The notes under the pieces were generated by a model. It was not told the DNA's origin, did no database searches, and saw only the letters and a list, made by a program, of their open reading frames with translations. Positions 20,798 through 32,139 of a DNA stretch of 64,000 nt are shown piece by piece. Numbering within the stretch: position 1 is the first letter of the stretch; every line of letters begins with the position of its first letter. The translations under genes and the position numbers were made by a program. This DNA is from Amphiura filiformis (Eukaryota > Echinodermata > Ophiuroidea > Amphilepidida > Amphiuridae), in the NCBI RefSeq assembly GCF_039555335.1, contig NC_092644.1, positions 44,068,667-44,132,666 on the forward strand. The letters are read 5' to 3'.

Positions 20798-21576
20798 ACT
20801 TATAACAATCTCAACACGTAAAATGATAGGGAATATGAGTTGTAAATAGAATAGATAATTGGGTAACTTCCATTTGAAGTACTCACTCCAGTTGTGGGAG
20901 ATATAGGTAAAGCCATTTGCAGGGATTATGGGTTTCAAATTAATTAACCCTAGCCAATTCAATTTGAAAAACACTCAGTCTGTGGAAGGCTTTTCTTGAA
21001 TCATCCACAGGGGTATAAACAATTTCAAATGGAATAACAAGTTTGGATGGAACGGTTCGTATCTCTGTGTATATGTAAACAGGCATAAAACTGAATCCCA
21101 ATGTTTGAAACTCAACAATTAATGTATCTGTCTAATCGACTCAATAGCGTTGCTAAAAGCAATATCTAATTAAGATTATACATCTTCGCCAAAACAGCTT
21201 TATAATGGCTCTCTGCATTTCAAGGCTTGCGTGATTTTACTTGGTACGGGTTAAAAACAACAACTTGTCTTACAGGTTTTACAGATTTCAAAAGCCATTA
21301 TCGGGAAAATACATTTAACGATAAGAAATCCTTAAGGTCAAAAAATATATAAAAAAGAAACAAGAGAAGTAAGCAAATGTAAATCCTGTAGTTCGAAGTG
21401 AAACAAGCGTTTGTTTTCGACTCCAGAGACTTGTAAAGCTAGCGAATCCTTGGAAGTATTATAAATGTTTTGATTTCGTGCAGGAGAAAATGTCGCCGTA
21501 GCTAGAAATTATCATTCGATCGATGTATGAGGAAAAGAAACAGCAAGAAGAAAAAGACAAGGAAAACAAAGGCTTA

Positions 21577-21935
21577 AAGGATAGACGAGGTATTCTTGGT
21601 CAAATCAGCCCCCCCGATTTCCATTATCTAAATCAATATATTATTGAAAATAACATTTTGAAGTTTTGCAAAAGTTCATTCTACAAATCATGCAGTTTGA
21701 AAACTTGCTTGATTTATTGTAGTTAATGAGTTATGTACGTTTTACAAAAATGTTGTTGTTTCAGCCCTCTTTACAAAATAACACAAGAACTACAGGACCT
21801 ACAAAAGTATATCTGTGATATTTGAATTCTTCAACGCACTATCTATGAAATGATCAATGCAATTTTTGCCAAAGCTCACTACCATTCGCAAGATGCTGTG
21901 AACTACCAAATCGGAACAGTTTAAAATAATTATAT
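21577..21935. repeat. Dispersed repeat, pair with 59953-60272
   Basis: Shares long stretches with 59953-60272, for example TTGTTGTTTCAGCCCTCTTT, AAAAGTATATCTGTGATATTTG and CGCAAGATGCTGTGAACTAC. The two copies are about 85-90% identical by eye. No coding capacity was recognised; the family is unknown. Confidence 0.65.
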
Positions 21936-22398
21936 AGTTGCTAGCATTAAATGATAATAGAGTAACATTGTCTAATGTTAAATAATGAACAGTATTGAAA
22001 TTATTTTTAAAAGTTGATCTGTTAATTATGTAATTTCTATACACTATAATATAGGTCCAAGCATAATAAGAAAAATGCGAAAACAACTCGAAGATAAAAA
22101 AGAACCTTAACACATAATGCAGTATTATTCAAACATATTCACAAAAACATATCAACGCGCTTTATAGCAGCATAATAATAGACGAAAACCCCCCAAATGG
22201 GACCACCGTCTATAAGTCGTGTCTGTGATAGAAGAGATACAATTCCATAGCGCCCTTAACTGTATAGCCTGAAGAAAGTGCACGAAAAAAAAGACAAAAA
22301 TAATACATTTGCAGAATATTTTCACAAATTAATACTCTTTGGTATTACGGTGGTAAGTTGGTGAGATAATGAGACAAAACGACGAGTTCAGTGACCAG

Positions 22399-22614
22399 TT
22401 AACCCCCTGAGCACTACCTGCCGATCTAACATTACCTCTGATTGGTCAATTACATGATATCTTTACTTTAATCACCAATCAGAATGGAGGTTTGCAAATA
22501 ATTCACCCCAATTTTTTTGTGCGGCGAAATTATTCTAACAATGTTGCTGATTGGTCCAATTGATAATGAAAACTTCTTTTTGGTCAATCGGCAGGTAGTT
22601 CTCATGAGGCTTAA
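22399..22614. mobile_element. TTAA-flanked MITE (piggyBac type), copy 1
   Basis: Bounded by TTAA at 22399 and 22611. The inverted ends include ACTACCTGCCGAT on the left and its complement ATCGGCAGGTAGT on the right. A relative with the same ends is at 57374-57586. About 110 bp of its interior (22449-22562) is repeated at 22780-22890. No coding content. Confidence 0.75.
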
Positions 22615-22778
22615 ACTAAAATGGATGAGATAATTGACGAGTTAAGTGACGACTTTAAAAATGTATAAATGACGAGTCAACAGTAGCATAGTGAGCAGTG
22701 TGGGGTGTGGGGTGTGTATGGGGGTTGAGGAGAGGCAGAGGGCAGAGTGCCCCTGGCAAAAATGAAAGAGACTACTTA

Positions 22779-22890
22779 CATGATATCTTTACTTTAATCA
22801 CCAATCAGAATGGAGCTTTGCAAATAATTCACCCCATTTTTTTTGTGCGGCGAAATTATTCTAACAATGTTACTGATTGGTCCAATTGAT
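22779..22890. repeat. Partial copy of the 22.4-kb MITE interior
   Basis: TACATGATATCTTTACTTTA to TGATTGGTCCAATTGAT repeats 22449-22562 with few changes, in direct orientation, without its terminal repeats. Confidence 0.75.
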
Positions 22891-22899
22891 GTATAATTA

Positions 22900-24480
22900 T
22901 GTATATCCTACGGATAATACACGGGTTAAAATGATGCATTAAGGAAATGTTGATATCAACGTATAGTATATGGGCCTCCTCTATCCACAATGATGCCAAA
23001 AAGTAGCAATAGTCTCCATATTATGTCATAATGACGTCATGATGTGAGTAAGCCCTCAAAAATAAAATACAGACCAAAATCTATTTCGGCTACAACATCT
23101 TAAAAACCTGTAACTTTCAACAAATGTTTGGCTGAATTGTAAAGGAAACGTTATTTTAATCTAAATACCAAGTTTGAAATCAATAGATCTTAGAATAGTT
23201 TTATAAGACAAATTATGACGAGGTTGCACCAACCCCTACCCCCTCAGGTACAGGATGGCTCTTACCCCCGGGGCAGGTGGGGGCACATGCCACCTTAGAG
23301 GGCGCCGAAATGACTACCCATTCAGCATCGATTCTGCGCCCCCTCCAAGTACGTTACTTTCAAATCCTACATTTCAAACTCATATAAAAGTATCAAAATT
23401 ATAACAAATTGGTAACCCCCCCCCAAATATATGACCAAATTAACCCCATATTTGCCTATTTTAGCGTAAAATTTTTTGCGCTCTTCGCGCGAGTTTTTAC
23501 TCCACTTTCACGCCATATTTCACCAATTTAGCTTCAATATGGCAAACATTTTTGCGCGCTTCGGCCGCAAGTGTCACATAAACTTATTCTGGCACCAAAA
23601 GGTGCTTGATTTACTATACTTCAAGAATGTTTGTCCAACCACATCCCCATGTCAAAAAGAAACCTATGTCACTGGTGGTTATTTACTTTAAAATAATCCG
23701 TAATATCTGTAGTAATGCACGCCTTCTGTTCTATGTGGGGAGAATGAGAGATGGACTTAGGACTAGATTATATGGGTTAGCATGGATAGGGATAGGGCTG
23801 ACAAAGCAGATATGTTAACATGGTTAAAAGGGCCCAACACTACTCCTTGTCCATGGGCCCCCGAGGCTCTTGCTACGCCCCTGGCCAGATGCATTCCAAC
23901 CCTCCCTATCATCCTGACCATCCCTACTCTGATCCCTACCATCCTGACCATCCCGGATAAGGTGGTAAGTCAATATTTTATCGCTAAAATGAGTGCACAG
24001 GATGGTCCCACAATTGGCTGAAGGCATTTGGCGGTAACGTTTGACCGTTTAGCGTGCCGGTACAAAATTGATAGGGACAGTCCCCTTTGAAAAACGGACG
24101 AGATAAATGACGAGTTAACTGACGAGTTAAATGATGGTATTGATGTGATAAAGTATATTAAATAGGAAATGGCTTGTTTGTCACGTTTCACAATGAAAGA
24201 TCTTGTCACTGCTCCTCTTTATTACGAGCTCTGTCCCCTATGTTGGACAATGATCACGATCTAAACACACTCCCCCTAAACTCTTGGACCGGACGGGGGA
24301 CCGGACCTGCGCATTCATGGCCAGTAAATTTCTTGAATGTATGTGGCACCACATAAACTAGAACGAGCCTAGCAACAAGATAGCTACAGTAAATTGTAAT
24401 CATATTGAAATTGTTAGTGTAGTAAACAGGATTGGCTATATTCATTTTCAATCTGGTGAGTACATTATTTTATTGAGCGT
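22900..24480. other. No gene recognised
   Basis: Mixed-composition DNA with short open frames only. A low-complexity stretch with repeated ATCCTGACCATCCC lies at 23910-23955. Confidence 0.4.
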
Positions 24481-24504
24481 AGCCTGTCTTTCTTTCTTTA
24501 ATAA

Positions 24505-24745
24505 TTAATAAGAAAGAAAGAACACTTTACCAACCTAAAGTGTTACAAATTATTAATCAAGACAACAAATAAACAAAAATCCCGGCCGGCAAACAACCCA
24601 GACCACATGCCGGTACATTCCCTTGCTTTTTTAAAAGTTGGGTTGTGTGTGGTCGGGATTTGTGTTTATTGTTGTCTTGTTTAATTGTGACAATTTGGGT
24701 TGGTAAACTGTTCTTTCTTTCTTTCTTTCTTTCTTTCTTAACGAT
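24505..24745. repeat. Foldback with ~90-bp arms and GAAA/TTTC ends
   Basis: Left arm AAGAAAGAACACTTTACCAA to AACAAAAATCCCG; right arm CGGGATTTGTGTTTATTGTT to GGTTGGTAAACTG, ending in a (TTTC)n run. The centre holds CCGGCCGGCAAACAACCC. A foldback element ending in a microsatellite is the likely reading. Confidence 0.65.
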
Positions 24746-24899
24746 GCTGATTTACTGATAAAATAAACAAAATAAACCTGACCAGCTATAGTAATATTGA
24801 TTTATAATGAAAGCAGTCGTCTTATCAAATAAGTAAATGAAATTAGATACTGATTCAACTTGCTATATCGTGAATAATATATAGTTGCAATATTGATTA

Positions 24900-25460
24900 T
24901 CTGTAATTTAAAGTTTTTTTTTTTAAAACTTCCGTGGTCGTGCCTGTGCGTATCGCGTACACGAGCGTAAACACAAAAGCAATAAACAATCACGTTGATT
25001 GGCTGATCAATGCACTTGACAACAAGTCGGCTGACCCATTGGTCTTCGGCGCGGCGCGTAGTATGCGACCTTGTCACTTCTACGCGATCGCAATTCACCA
25101 GCGCGTACCCGGACCACGGAAGTTTAAAAAAACCAACTTTAGAATAAAAAACATTACCACAATATCCTGGTATAAAAGCACACCCACACTTTTTCCGAAT
25201 AGTATGTTTAAGAAAACGGGTAGCAACGTTTGCACAGTATTTTTGTAGGACCTGAGCGCACATATCAGACACATTAAATTGCATTCTAAATACACAGAAT
25301 GTCATTCTGTCTTATTGGCAAATTATTAAAATTTTATATATTTTTTAAAAATATTTTGACATTTAACAATACTCGAAGTAAATTGTATAAATTTAATAAT
25401 ATAGTTGGGGAAGACCGTCCGTCATTTTAAAATGTTGACCTTTTGTATTGAATCTATACA
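24900..25460. other. Repeat-derived, no gene
   Basis: AAACTTCCGTGGTC (24927) and GACCACGGAAGTTT (25112) form inverted ends of a ~200-bp element with GC-rich middle. The part 25225-25310 belongs to the foldback family of 60935-61575. The long minus-strand open frame across it is not gene-like. Confidence 0.45.
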
Positions 25461-25554
25461 ATTGGACAATTATATATAGTCTGAGATTTGTATTATTATT
25501 CTTATTGTAGTCATTCATTGACCGCTTTAGCTAAAAAAGAACAAAGTTACATAG

Positions 25555-25908
25555 TAACTCTACACCACAGAATTAAAACCAGAGAACCAGGACTCGACCG
25601 CCATCTTGATACAGACATGGAGCAAAAATTGGGGGTATTCGGTTTCCCTCGGAATGCGCTCGAGACATTCGTTGTCATGCAAGCGCGACATAGATGATGG
25701 GCGCATTTGAGAGACGCACTTGATGTGACCTGCACGCGAGTACCAAGACGCTACAGATGAGACGCAGAATTGTTTTCGTTCGTCTCCGCACACCGTCGGC
25801 AAGGACCCGAATACCCCCAATTTTCTCCCCATAGCTGACGGCGCGATAGTACGTGGCGGTATAGGGAGTCCCGGTTCTCCTTCTCTAATTCTGTGCTCTA
25901 CACTCATC
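25555..25908. repeat. Foldback with ~100-bp arms
   Basis: Left arm ACCACAGAATTAAAACCAGA, AACCAGGACTC and AAAATTGGGGGTATTCGG is matched inverted by CCGAATACCCCCAATTTT, GAGTCCCGGTTCTCC and AATTCTGTGCTC. The open frames here are arm artefacts. Confidence 0.65.
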
Positions 25909-25979
25909 ATATATTTATGAAAAAGAAACTCTACACTACATGCAAATAATACAATAGTTCAATTCTGTCATGTCGCTTC

Positions 25980-26825
25980 CGAACATACTGCAGTTACTGT
26001 CCGTTTTCCTATACACAATACACAGTGCTCTTACCATTGACGCGTAACCTCTACAAATAGTGTATGATAGAAGTATGGGTAATTGCCTAGTTAACGTCGC
26101 TGTGTGAAAAATAACCGGCCAATATTAAAAGTACTCTTATAAAATTCTAGAAAATATAGTTTTGTAACATGTCCTAAATTTTTAGCTAATTTAGATGTTT
26201 GGAAATATTCGCACTTTGGTGTTTTAGTGTATGTTATAGGTAATAGTACATTGCCTAGTTAACGTCGCTGTGTGAAAATAACCGGCCAATATTAAAAGTA
26301 CTCTTCTGAAATTCTAGAAAATATAGTTTTGTAACATGTCCTAAATTTTGAGCTAATTTAGGTGTTTGGAAATATTCGCACTTTGGTGTTTTCAGTTTTA
26401 GGAAGGATATGTAAACGACAGATAACACCAAACAATATGAAGAAATTATTTCCAAACCATGTTACGGCCCACAGCCATTATGTTTCTCATTTTCAAGAAT
26501 GTGGTTAACAATATGCACAGTATTGTCTCATTTCGTGGACAAAGGCCACACAGTAATTGTTACATTGCGTTTGCTTTATAATCGTTCACCCAACTGAAAC
26601 TATAATACCAGCTCATTGCTTATCACACAGATAAAACAGACACATGTGTGTGTGGATTTAACCAGAGAAGATCTGATGTAACATAGTTGAGCTGTTTTCA
26701 ATGAGTGTTATCTTGGTTTAATAGCTTTTAATGGGGTTTGTCCTGCAAAGGCCGTGATGAATTCTACTGTAGACATGACTGCATCATGATACTAACACGT
26801 GCTTTTAACATTTTGGTTCGAACAG
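25980..26825 (+). promoter_or_regulatory. Upstream/5' region of GPCR gene A, with internal tandem repeat
   Basis: This 0.85-kb region precedes the first GPCR. It contains a ~175-bp tandem duplication (about 26081-26253 and 26254-26393) marked by TTGCCTAGTTAACGTCGCTG and AATAACCGGCCAATATTAAA. A probable 3' splice site GGTTCGAACAG ends at 26826, so the transcript likely has a 5' UTR intron. The whole region, including both tandem units, is copied at 28955-29735. Confidence 0.55.
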
Positions 26826-26847
26826 GTCATTAGACATTTCATTCAAA

Positions 26848-27981
26848 ATGGCGTCATCGTGGATTAACGATTATCCAAATCAAACGAGTACACTGACAAA
26901 TCAAGTTGTCTCCGATGCTCCAGATGCTGACATGGGACACAGTGTGGAAGAGTGGATCCTCATCAGTGTCAAGCTAACCATCGGTATTTTTGGCACAATA
27001 GGCAACTTGTTTGTCTGCATATTCGTAAGCCAAATGCAATCCCAAAAAGTGAAGTTTCTCATTAGATCACAGTCATCGATTGACTTATTCGCGTCAATAC
27101 TTATTGTAGTCGATACGATCACTGCGGAAATCCAAACCGAGCCTGATCCTCCACACCAGCACCCCATTTTTGGACAGCTCTATTGTATATTTTACGCTTA
27201 CCAAATGCTTCTTTTTGGACTTTTCGCCGCGTCAAGCTATAATCTCGTCGCCATCTCTATTGAAAGATACATTACGGTATTCCATCCTTTCTGGTACCGT
27301 ATAAATTTTTCACAGAAGAAAACGTATATTTTGGGCGCCTCTGCTTGGATCTTGGGGTCAGTTGCACAAACCGTTTATTGCTCGCATAGCGCCAGGTATA
27401 TTGACGGAAAGTGTAAGTGGGTTTTTGTCTCGACGGTCGAACGCCGTAATTTGGGCATTTTAATCTTTGTCTGGGACTTTCTCATTCCGTGTATTTTAAT
27501 GGCATTTTGTTTTACGCGGATTGCTTTTAAGCTACGCAAGTACGACTCGAATTCAGTTCTGCAACACAGACACACAGGTTCGTCAGCCCTATCATCCGTA
27601 TCACAAACAGTCTCGGGTAGAGAGGCAACAAGTGTCAAAGATATCAAAATTGCGAACGAGAACATATCAACTGGACCAGCATCGACAACAGATATAAACT
27701 TTGATGATAACAATAAAGTATCAATTAAGTCAACTCAGCAAAGTCGAAGCCAGAAGATAACTCGGACATTCATTTTCGTTTTCCTGGCATATGTGTGCTG
27801 CTGGTCTACTAATCAGATACTATTCCTTCAGTACAACTGTGGTGGTTATCGACATTTTGGAACGGCAGAGCATCATTTCGCTAACAGCATGGCCACATTA
27901 AATTGCGCTATTAATCCATTCATATATGTATTGCATTTGAAGCAGTACCGAAAAGAAGTTAAATCATTCTTTTCCATTTGA
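26848..27981 (+). CDS. Orphan class A (rhodopsin-type) GPCR, paralogue A
   Basis: Single-exon, 377 residues, seven membrane segments. Class A landmarks: N-glycosylation site at N11; GN in TM1 (N53); D79 in TM2 (SSIDL); C113 and C189 for the ECL2 disulfide; ERY at 139-141 closing TM3; P214 in TM5; NPFIY at 356-360. TM6 reads CCWST, so the usual CWxP proline is replaced by threonine (T321). ICL3 is long and Ser/Thr-rich (~232-300) and the C-tail is very short. It would signal from the plasma membrane through G proteins; ligand unknown. Paralogue B lies 21 kb downstream and differs mostly in the N-terminus, ECL2 and ICL3. Intronless expanded receptors of this style are known in sea urchins. The ATG is preceded by a splice acceptor at 26826; AATAAA occurs at 27990. 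Confidence 0.95.
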   Translation: MASSWINDYPNQTSTLTNQVVSDAPDADMGHSVEEWILISVKLTIGIFGTIGNLFVCIFVSQMQSQKVKFLIRSQSSIDLFASILIVVDTITAEIQTEPDPPHQHPIFGQLYCIFYAYQMLLFGLFAASSYNLVAISIERYITVFHPFWYRINFSQKKTYILGASAWILGSVAQTVYCSHSARYIDGKCKWVFVSTVERRNLGILIFVWDFLIPCILMAFCFTRIAFKLRKYDSNSVLQHRHTGSSALSSVSQTVSGREATSVKDIKIANENISTGPASTTDINFDDNNKVSIKSTQQSRSQKITRTFIFVFLAYVCCWSTNQILFLQYNCGGYRHFGTAEHHFANSMATLNCAINPFIYVLHLKQYRKEVKSFFSI

Positions 27982-28041
27982 AATAGATAAATAAAATTAG
28001 ACCTGTATTCGACTGCTCAGTGTCAGAAGGAGTAAGTGCAA

Positions 28042-28268
28042 TACCGTAAAACCCCGGCTACAAGCATATATAGTGGTTTTTTTTTTTAAAAGCTTAATTA
28101 ATTCGAAGCAAGCGTTAATATACCAACACAATAGATCGGTCTTAAAATAATACTTGTTTGTACATGCTTGGATCCGTAATTTATTTGCTCAAACTCCATA
28201 ATGGCGACTGGATGAATGTAGCTTTCATCAGAAGCACACTATATGCTTGTAGACGGGGTTTTACGGTA
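28042..28268. mobile_element. TA-flanked MITE
   Basis: Ends CCGTAAAACCCCGGCTACAA and the complement TTGTAGACGGGGTTTTACGG are inverted repeats of ~35 bp, flanked by TA on each side. This fits a Tc1/mariner-type non-autonomous element. It sits just 3' of GPCR A. Confidence 0.75.
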
Positions 28269-28675
28269 GTGTAGATGGGTACATCATACTGTGTGTAAAT
28301 TTCCAAATATTCACAGGGCAGCTGTTGCACTTACCCACTTATAGCACTGAGTAGTCGCATTGTTCTTCTAACTTTATCTACACATGAACGGGATTAGGCT
28401 ATGTATTCGGACCGTCGTGGATCAAAGTAAACATAAAATAGATGGTGATAATTTAAGATGTAATTCATACAAACATATCGATGACAGATTCACTTTCCTG
28501 ACGGGTAAATGAAATCACGCCATATATTCTGTATAATAGTAAATGCCTGTATATTAAAGCACGTAATTTATGTTTAAAAACTGCACTGCACATAATATCA
28601 CTGTATAAGAATTGAGCATAAAATCTACGATAAAATACATGACTATCAAATATTTTTCTCAACGCTGTGCTGTTG

Positions 28676-28830
28676 GTTTTACAAGAATTCTCGCTATTCG
28701 CAATAAGGGCGCCGCCAGCGGTTTGCGATGTAATCGTGATGTATCATGGGAAAAGGTCGACATCCAAGTCCGCGCAATACGAACATTACCATGCTATTAC
28801 ATAGGAACACGTGACAATATTTTTTAGTTT
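28676..28830 (+). repeat. Inverted repeat arm flanking the copied GPCR upstream region (left)
   Basis: AGAATTCTCGCTATTCGCAA to CACGTGACAATATTTTTTAG is repeated inverted at 29738-29905 with about 98% identity. The right arm has one extra 21-bp tandem unit containing GATACATCACGATT. The arms face each other across the duplicate of the GPCR A upstream region. Confidence 0.8.
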
Positions 28831-28954
28831 GTCAAAATAAAGGTGTTACACGCGAATCGATACTCAATAATACTTAATAATGTGATTTGAAATGTGCACA
28901 ATTAATTTTTTCTCTATCGATTTGCGTGTAATACCGTTATATTGACAAACATAC

Positions 28955-29735
28955 TGCAGTTACTGTCCGTTTTCCTATACACAATACACAGTGCTCTTTC
29001 CCATTGACCTCTACAAATAGCCCTACGTTAAATGTATGGGGATATGACTAGTTAACGTCGCTGTGTGAAAAATAACCGGCCAATATTAAAAGTACTCTTC
29101 TAAAGTTCTAGAAAATATAGTTTTTAACATGTCCTAAATTTTTAGCTAATTTAGATGTTTGGAAATATTCGTACTTTGGTGTTTTAGTTAATGTTATAGG
29201 TAATAGTACATTGCCTAGTTAACTTCTCGAAGTGAAAAATAACCGTCCAACATTAAAAGTACTCTTCTAACATTCTCGACAATATAGTTTTGTAACATGT
29301 CCTAAATTTTTAGCTAATTTAGGTGTTTGGAGAGGGTCGTACTTTTGTGTTTTAGGAAGGATATGTAAACGACAGATAACACCAAAAATATGAAGAAATT
29401 ATTTCCAAACCGTGTTAAGTCAACAATCATTATGTTGCTCATTTTCAAGAATGCTGGTTTACAAAAAGCACGCCATTGTCTCATTTCGTGAACAAAAGTA
29501 CACATACCATTGTTTCCTTTCGTTTCCTTTATAATCGGTTACCCAACTGAAGCTATAATACGCAAACTTTATTGCGATATCGCACCTGAAAACAGTCACA
29601 TGTGCACAGCCAGAGAAGATCCGATTTAATCAGTTGAGCTGTTTCAATGAGTGTTATCTTGGTTTAATAGCTTTTAATGGGGTTAAGTCCTGCAAAGGTC
29701 GAGATGAATTCTACTGTAGACATGACTGCATCATG
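28955..29735 (+). repeat. Duplicate of the GPCR A upstream region without coding part
   Basis: Collinear with 25980-26790: CATACTGCAGTTACTGTCCG, then both ~175-bp tandem units, then GTTATCTTGGTTTAATAGC and ATTCTACTGTAGACATGACT. Similarity stops at 29735, just short of the splice acceptor and start codon of the receptor. No open frame for a receptor follows. Confidence 0.8.
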
Positions 29736-29737
29736 AC

Positions 29738-29905
29738 TAAAAAATATTGTCACGTGTTCCTATGTAATAGCATGGTAATATTCGTATTGCGCGGACTTGG
29801 ATGTCGACCTTTTCCCATGATACATCACGATTTTCCCATGATACATCACGATTACATCGCAAACCGCTGGCGGCGCCCTTATTGCGAATAGCGAGAATTA
29901 AAGTA
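29738..29905 (-). repeat. Inverted repeat arm flanking the copied GPCR upstream region (right)
   Basis: Reverse copy of 28676-28830, with an added 21-bp unit (TTTTCCCATGATACATCACG occurs twice in a row). It begins within three bases of the end of the duplicate, so the breakpoint of the duplication coincides with this arm. Confidence 0.8.
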
Positions 29906-30097
29906 GAGAATAATAAAATGAATATTTGAAAAGAGCAACAATGTAGAATTATTCTGCTACCATTACCAAACGTGACATGATTTTCATCTATTTTAAAAAG
30001 TATTAGCGCCATGTTAAAATCGTTCGTGTTATGGCGCTATTTTTCATAATTTGAAGAATTACTAGTATTTCTTACTTCTGCTTTTCCATATAAAACT

Positions 30098-30099
30098 GT

Positions 30100-30162
<63 letters not shown>

Positions 30163-30164
30163 TT
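30098..30164. repeat. (ATTT)n microsatellite
   Basis: About 16 uninterrupted TTTA units. Confidence 0.9.
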
Positions 30165-30838
30165 CATTTATTTTCGCAGTCATTAATTTATTACAGCTTT
30201 ATGTAACGCACTTGACATAGCTTAAGTCCAAGTGAGATTAATTTTCGTACGTCTAAGTTCCATTTGGTAAACTCTCTGATTAGATTCGTGTACGAAGGTT
30301 CGGGTCCCACATGGCTCCATTCTGGGCCCCTTTGCCCATGTTATTGATCTCCCATGTTTTATTGCATCTTCTGGTGGGTTTAAGTGATGTGCTTAGTGCA
30401 TATATAAAAACAGGGAAAATCTGTTCCAACTGACCAGCAGGGAACCAAAGGATGGATCCAAAAGGATACAACAGTGTCCCACTAGCCACTGCTAGCAATG
30501 GATACAATTAAAAACAGTGAAAATATGACATAACATCCAATGGGGGAGTAACACAATATATATATAAACAGAGTTAAAAACTTTTTCAAGGAGTTAAATA
30601 GGAGACCTGCTCTCAATATAGTGGAGACCAGCTCTGATCATAAAAAGAAGAAGATAAAAAGCTGCATTGACTAAAACATTGATTAAAGCCATATTATAAC
30701 ATTTCTTTAAAAATAGATTATTATTAATTTTCTATAAAATGTTAGCATTTACTGTCAGATATGTTCCCTTTTAATTTTGAGCCGAACAAGTGAGGTAAAG
30801 CAATGAAAATTGGAATTTACTACTAGCGCCAATGCATG
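30165..30838. other. No gene recognised
   Basis: AT-rich DNA between a microsatellite and the Penelope-like element. A short degenerate stretch (30280-30500) could be old repeat; nothing else is seen. Confidence 0.4.
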
Positions 30839-31035
30839 TTACTCCGGCGGTTGTCTGAAGGCCAGGCTGTATTGGAGACTTTCCTTAGTATGCTTTGGAT
30901 GACAGGATGACCACTTTAAATACTGATGAGTGTCGGTAGGTTTGGAGTACAGATCACTCTCCAGGTACCCATTGTACAGGCTTAACATGACATCAAGAAA
31001 TGGAATTGACTCCTTGGATTGCTCAGCTGTGAACT

Positions 31036-31352
31036 TAAATAAATAAATGTAGATATTTATATAGCGCTTTATGCCGTAAACAGCCTCAAAGCGCTTTACA
31101 TTTATTCCGCCGTCATTAGAATATGTCGGAACCACGTTTGCAGCCTACAATTGGCGCAGGGTTCATCAGTACAACGACTGTGACAACTGCTAACAACTTC
31201 CCATTGCACCTGGGTGGGGTGAGGCAAGCGAGGCAAAGCGCCTTGCCCAAGGGCGCAACACGGTGGTGGGACGGGGACTCGAACCCATGCACATCAAGCA
31301 AGCTCTCAGATTATGAGTCCAAGGCCGTAACCACTGAGCCACCGTGCCCCTA
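31036..31352 (-). mobile_element. tRNA-derived SINE with LINE-type tail
   Basis: On the minus strand the head holds a canonical A box TGGCTCAGTGG (31341-31331) and a perfect B box GGTTCGAGTCC (31285-31275). The tail reads AAAGCGCTTTGAGG and AAAGCGCTATATAAATATC, the form found in deuterostome SINEs that borrow CR1/L2-type LINE ends, then (AATA)n. The insertion interrupts the Penelope RT between HPSIK and FTAEQSKES. Confidence 0.85.
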
Positions 31353-32139
31353 TATACTTGATACTTGGGTGCTTGGTGTTGCAATGGATGTTGAAGTTAT
31401 CAATCTTAGCCAAATCAGCGGTTTGTAAGGTACCGAATCCAGGAAATTCTCTTCTCATAAAAAGGCAGGCTCCTGAGGGCGCCATCCGTGTTCCCATCGC
31501 AGTTCCATGGATTTGAAGATAGGGTGAGAACGAGCTCCATGAATTTGCTCAAAGTGTTGATCTCAGTGGGAGAGTGCTGCTGACTGAGGTAGTGTTGGGA
31601 TGCTGTGATGAACTCATCGGTGGGTATGTTGGTGTAGTGGGATGTATATCCATGGTGCGTAGGATGGTGTTCTGAGGTAGAGGACCATGTTGAGTGTTGA
31701 TTACGGAGAGTCTACGCAAGAAATCATTGTCATCCTCCACATATGATTTCAGAGTCTTAACATGGGGCTTGAGATGTAAATCAACATGATATCTTCTCTG
31801 TAGCAGTTCCACAGCCGCTGATGATAGGTCTACCAACAGGAATGGTGTCGTATTTCTTGTGGATCTTTGGAAGTATGTAAAAGCGGCCAGGCCTCGGAAG
31901 CTTGGGATTTAGCGCAGATTGCATGTCTGCATCAATGACACCAGCATCACGGGCTTCCTTTACTACAGCTGTAACCTTCCTTGCAAATTTAGCCGTTGGG
32001 TCTTTAGCAAGAGTAGTAGTTGGTGTTTTCAAGGTGGCGATGACATTCAGAAAGGTAGTCTTTGGTGTCCATGATAACGATGGCTGATCTTTTGTCTGCC
32101 TCTTTGGTCACAATGTTGGCGTTATCCTTCAATAACAGT

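Noticed and set aside
21799-22113. 104-codon minus-strand open frame
   Set aside because: Lies in a dispersed repeat whose second copy (59953-60272) does not keep the frame.
24802-25305. 167-codon minus-strand open frame rich in Cys
   Set aside because: Overlaps fragments of dispersed inverted repeats, so not a gene.
31266-31350. tRNA gene
   Set aside because: A and B boxes are good but the head continues into a SINE body and LINE-type tail, and the cloverleaf is degenerate.
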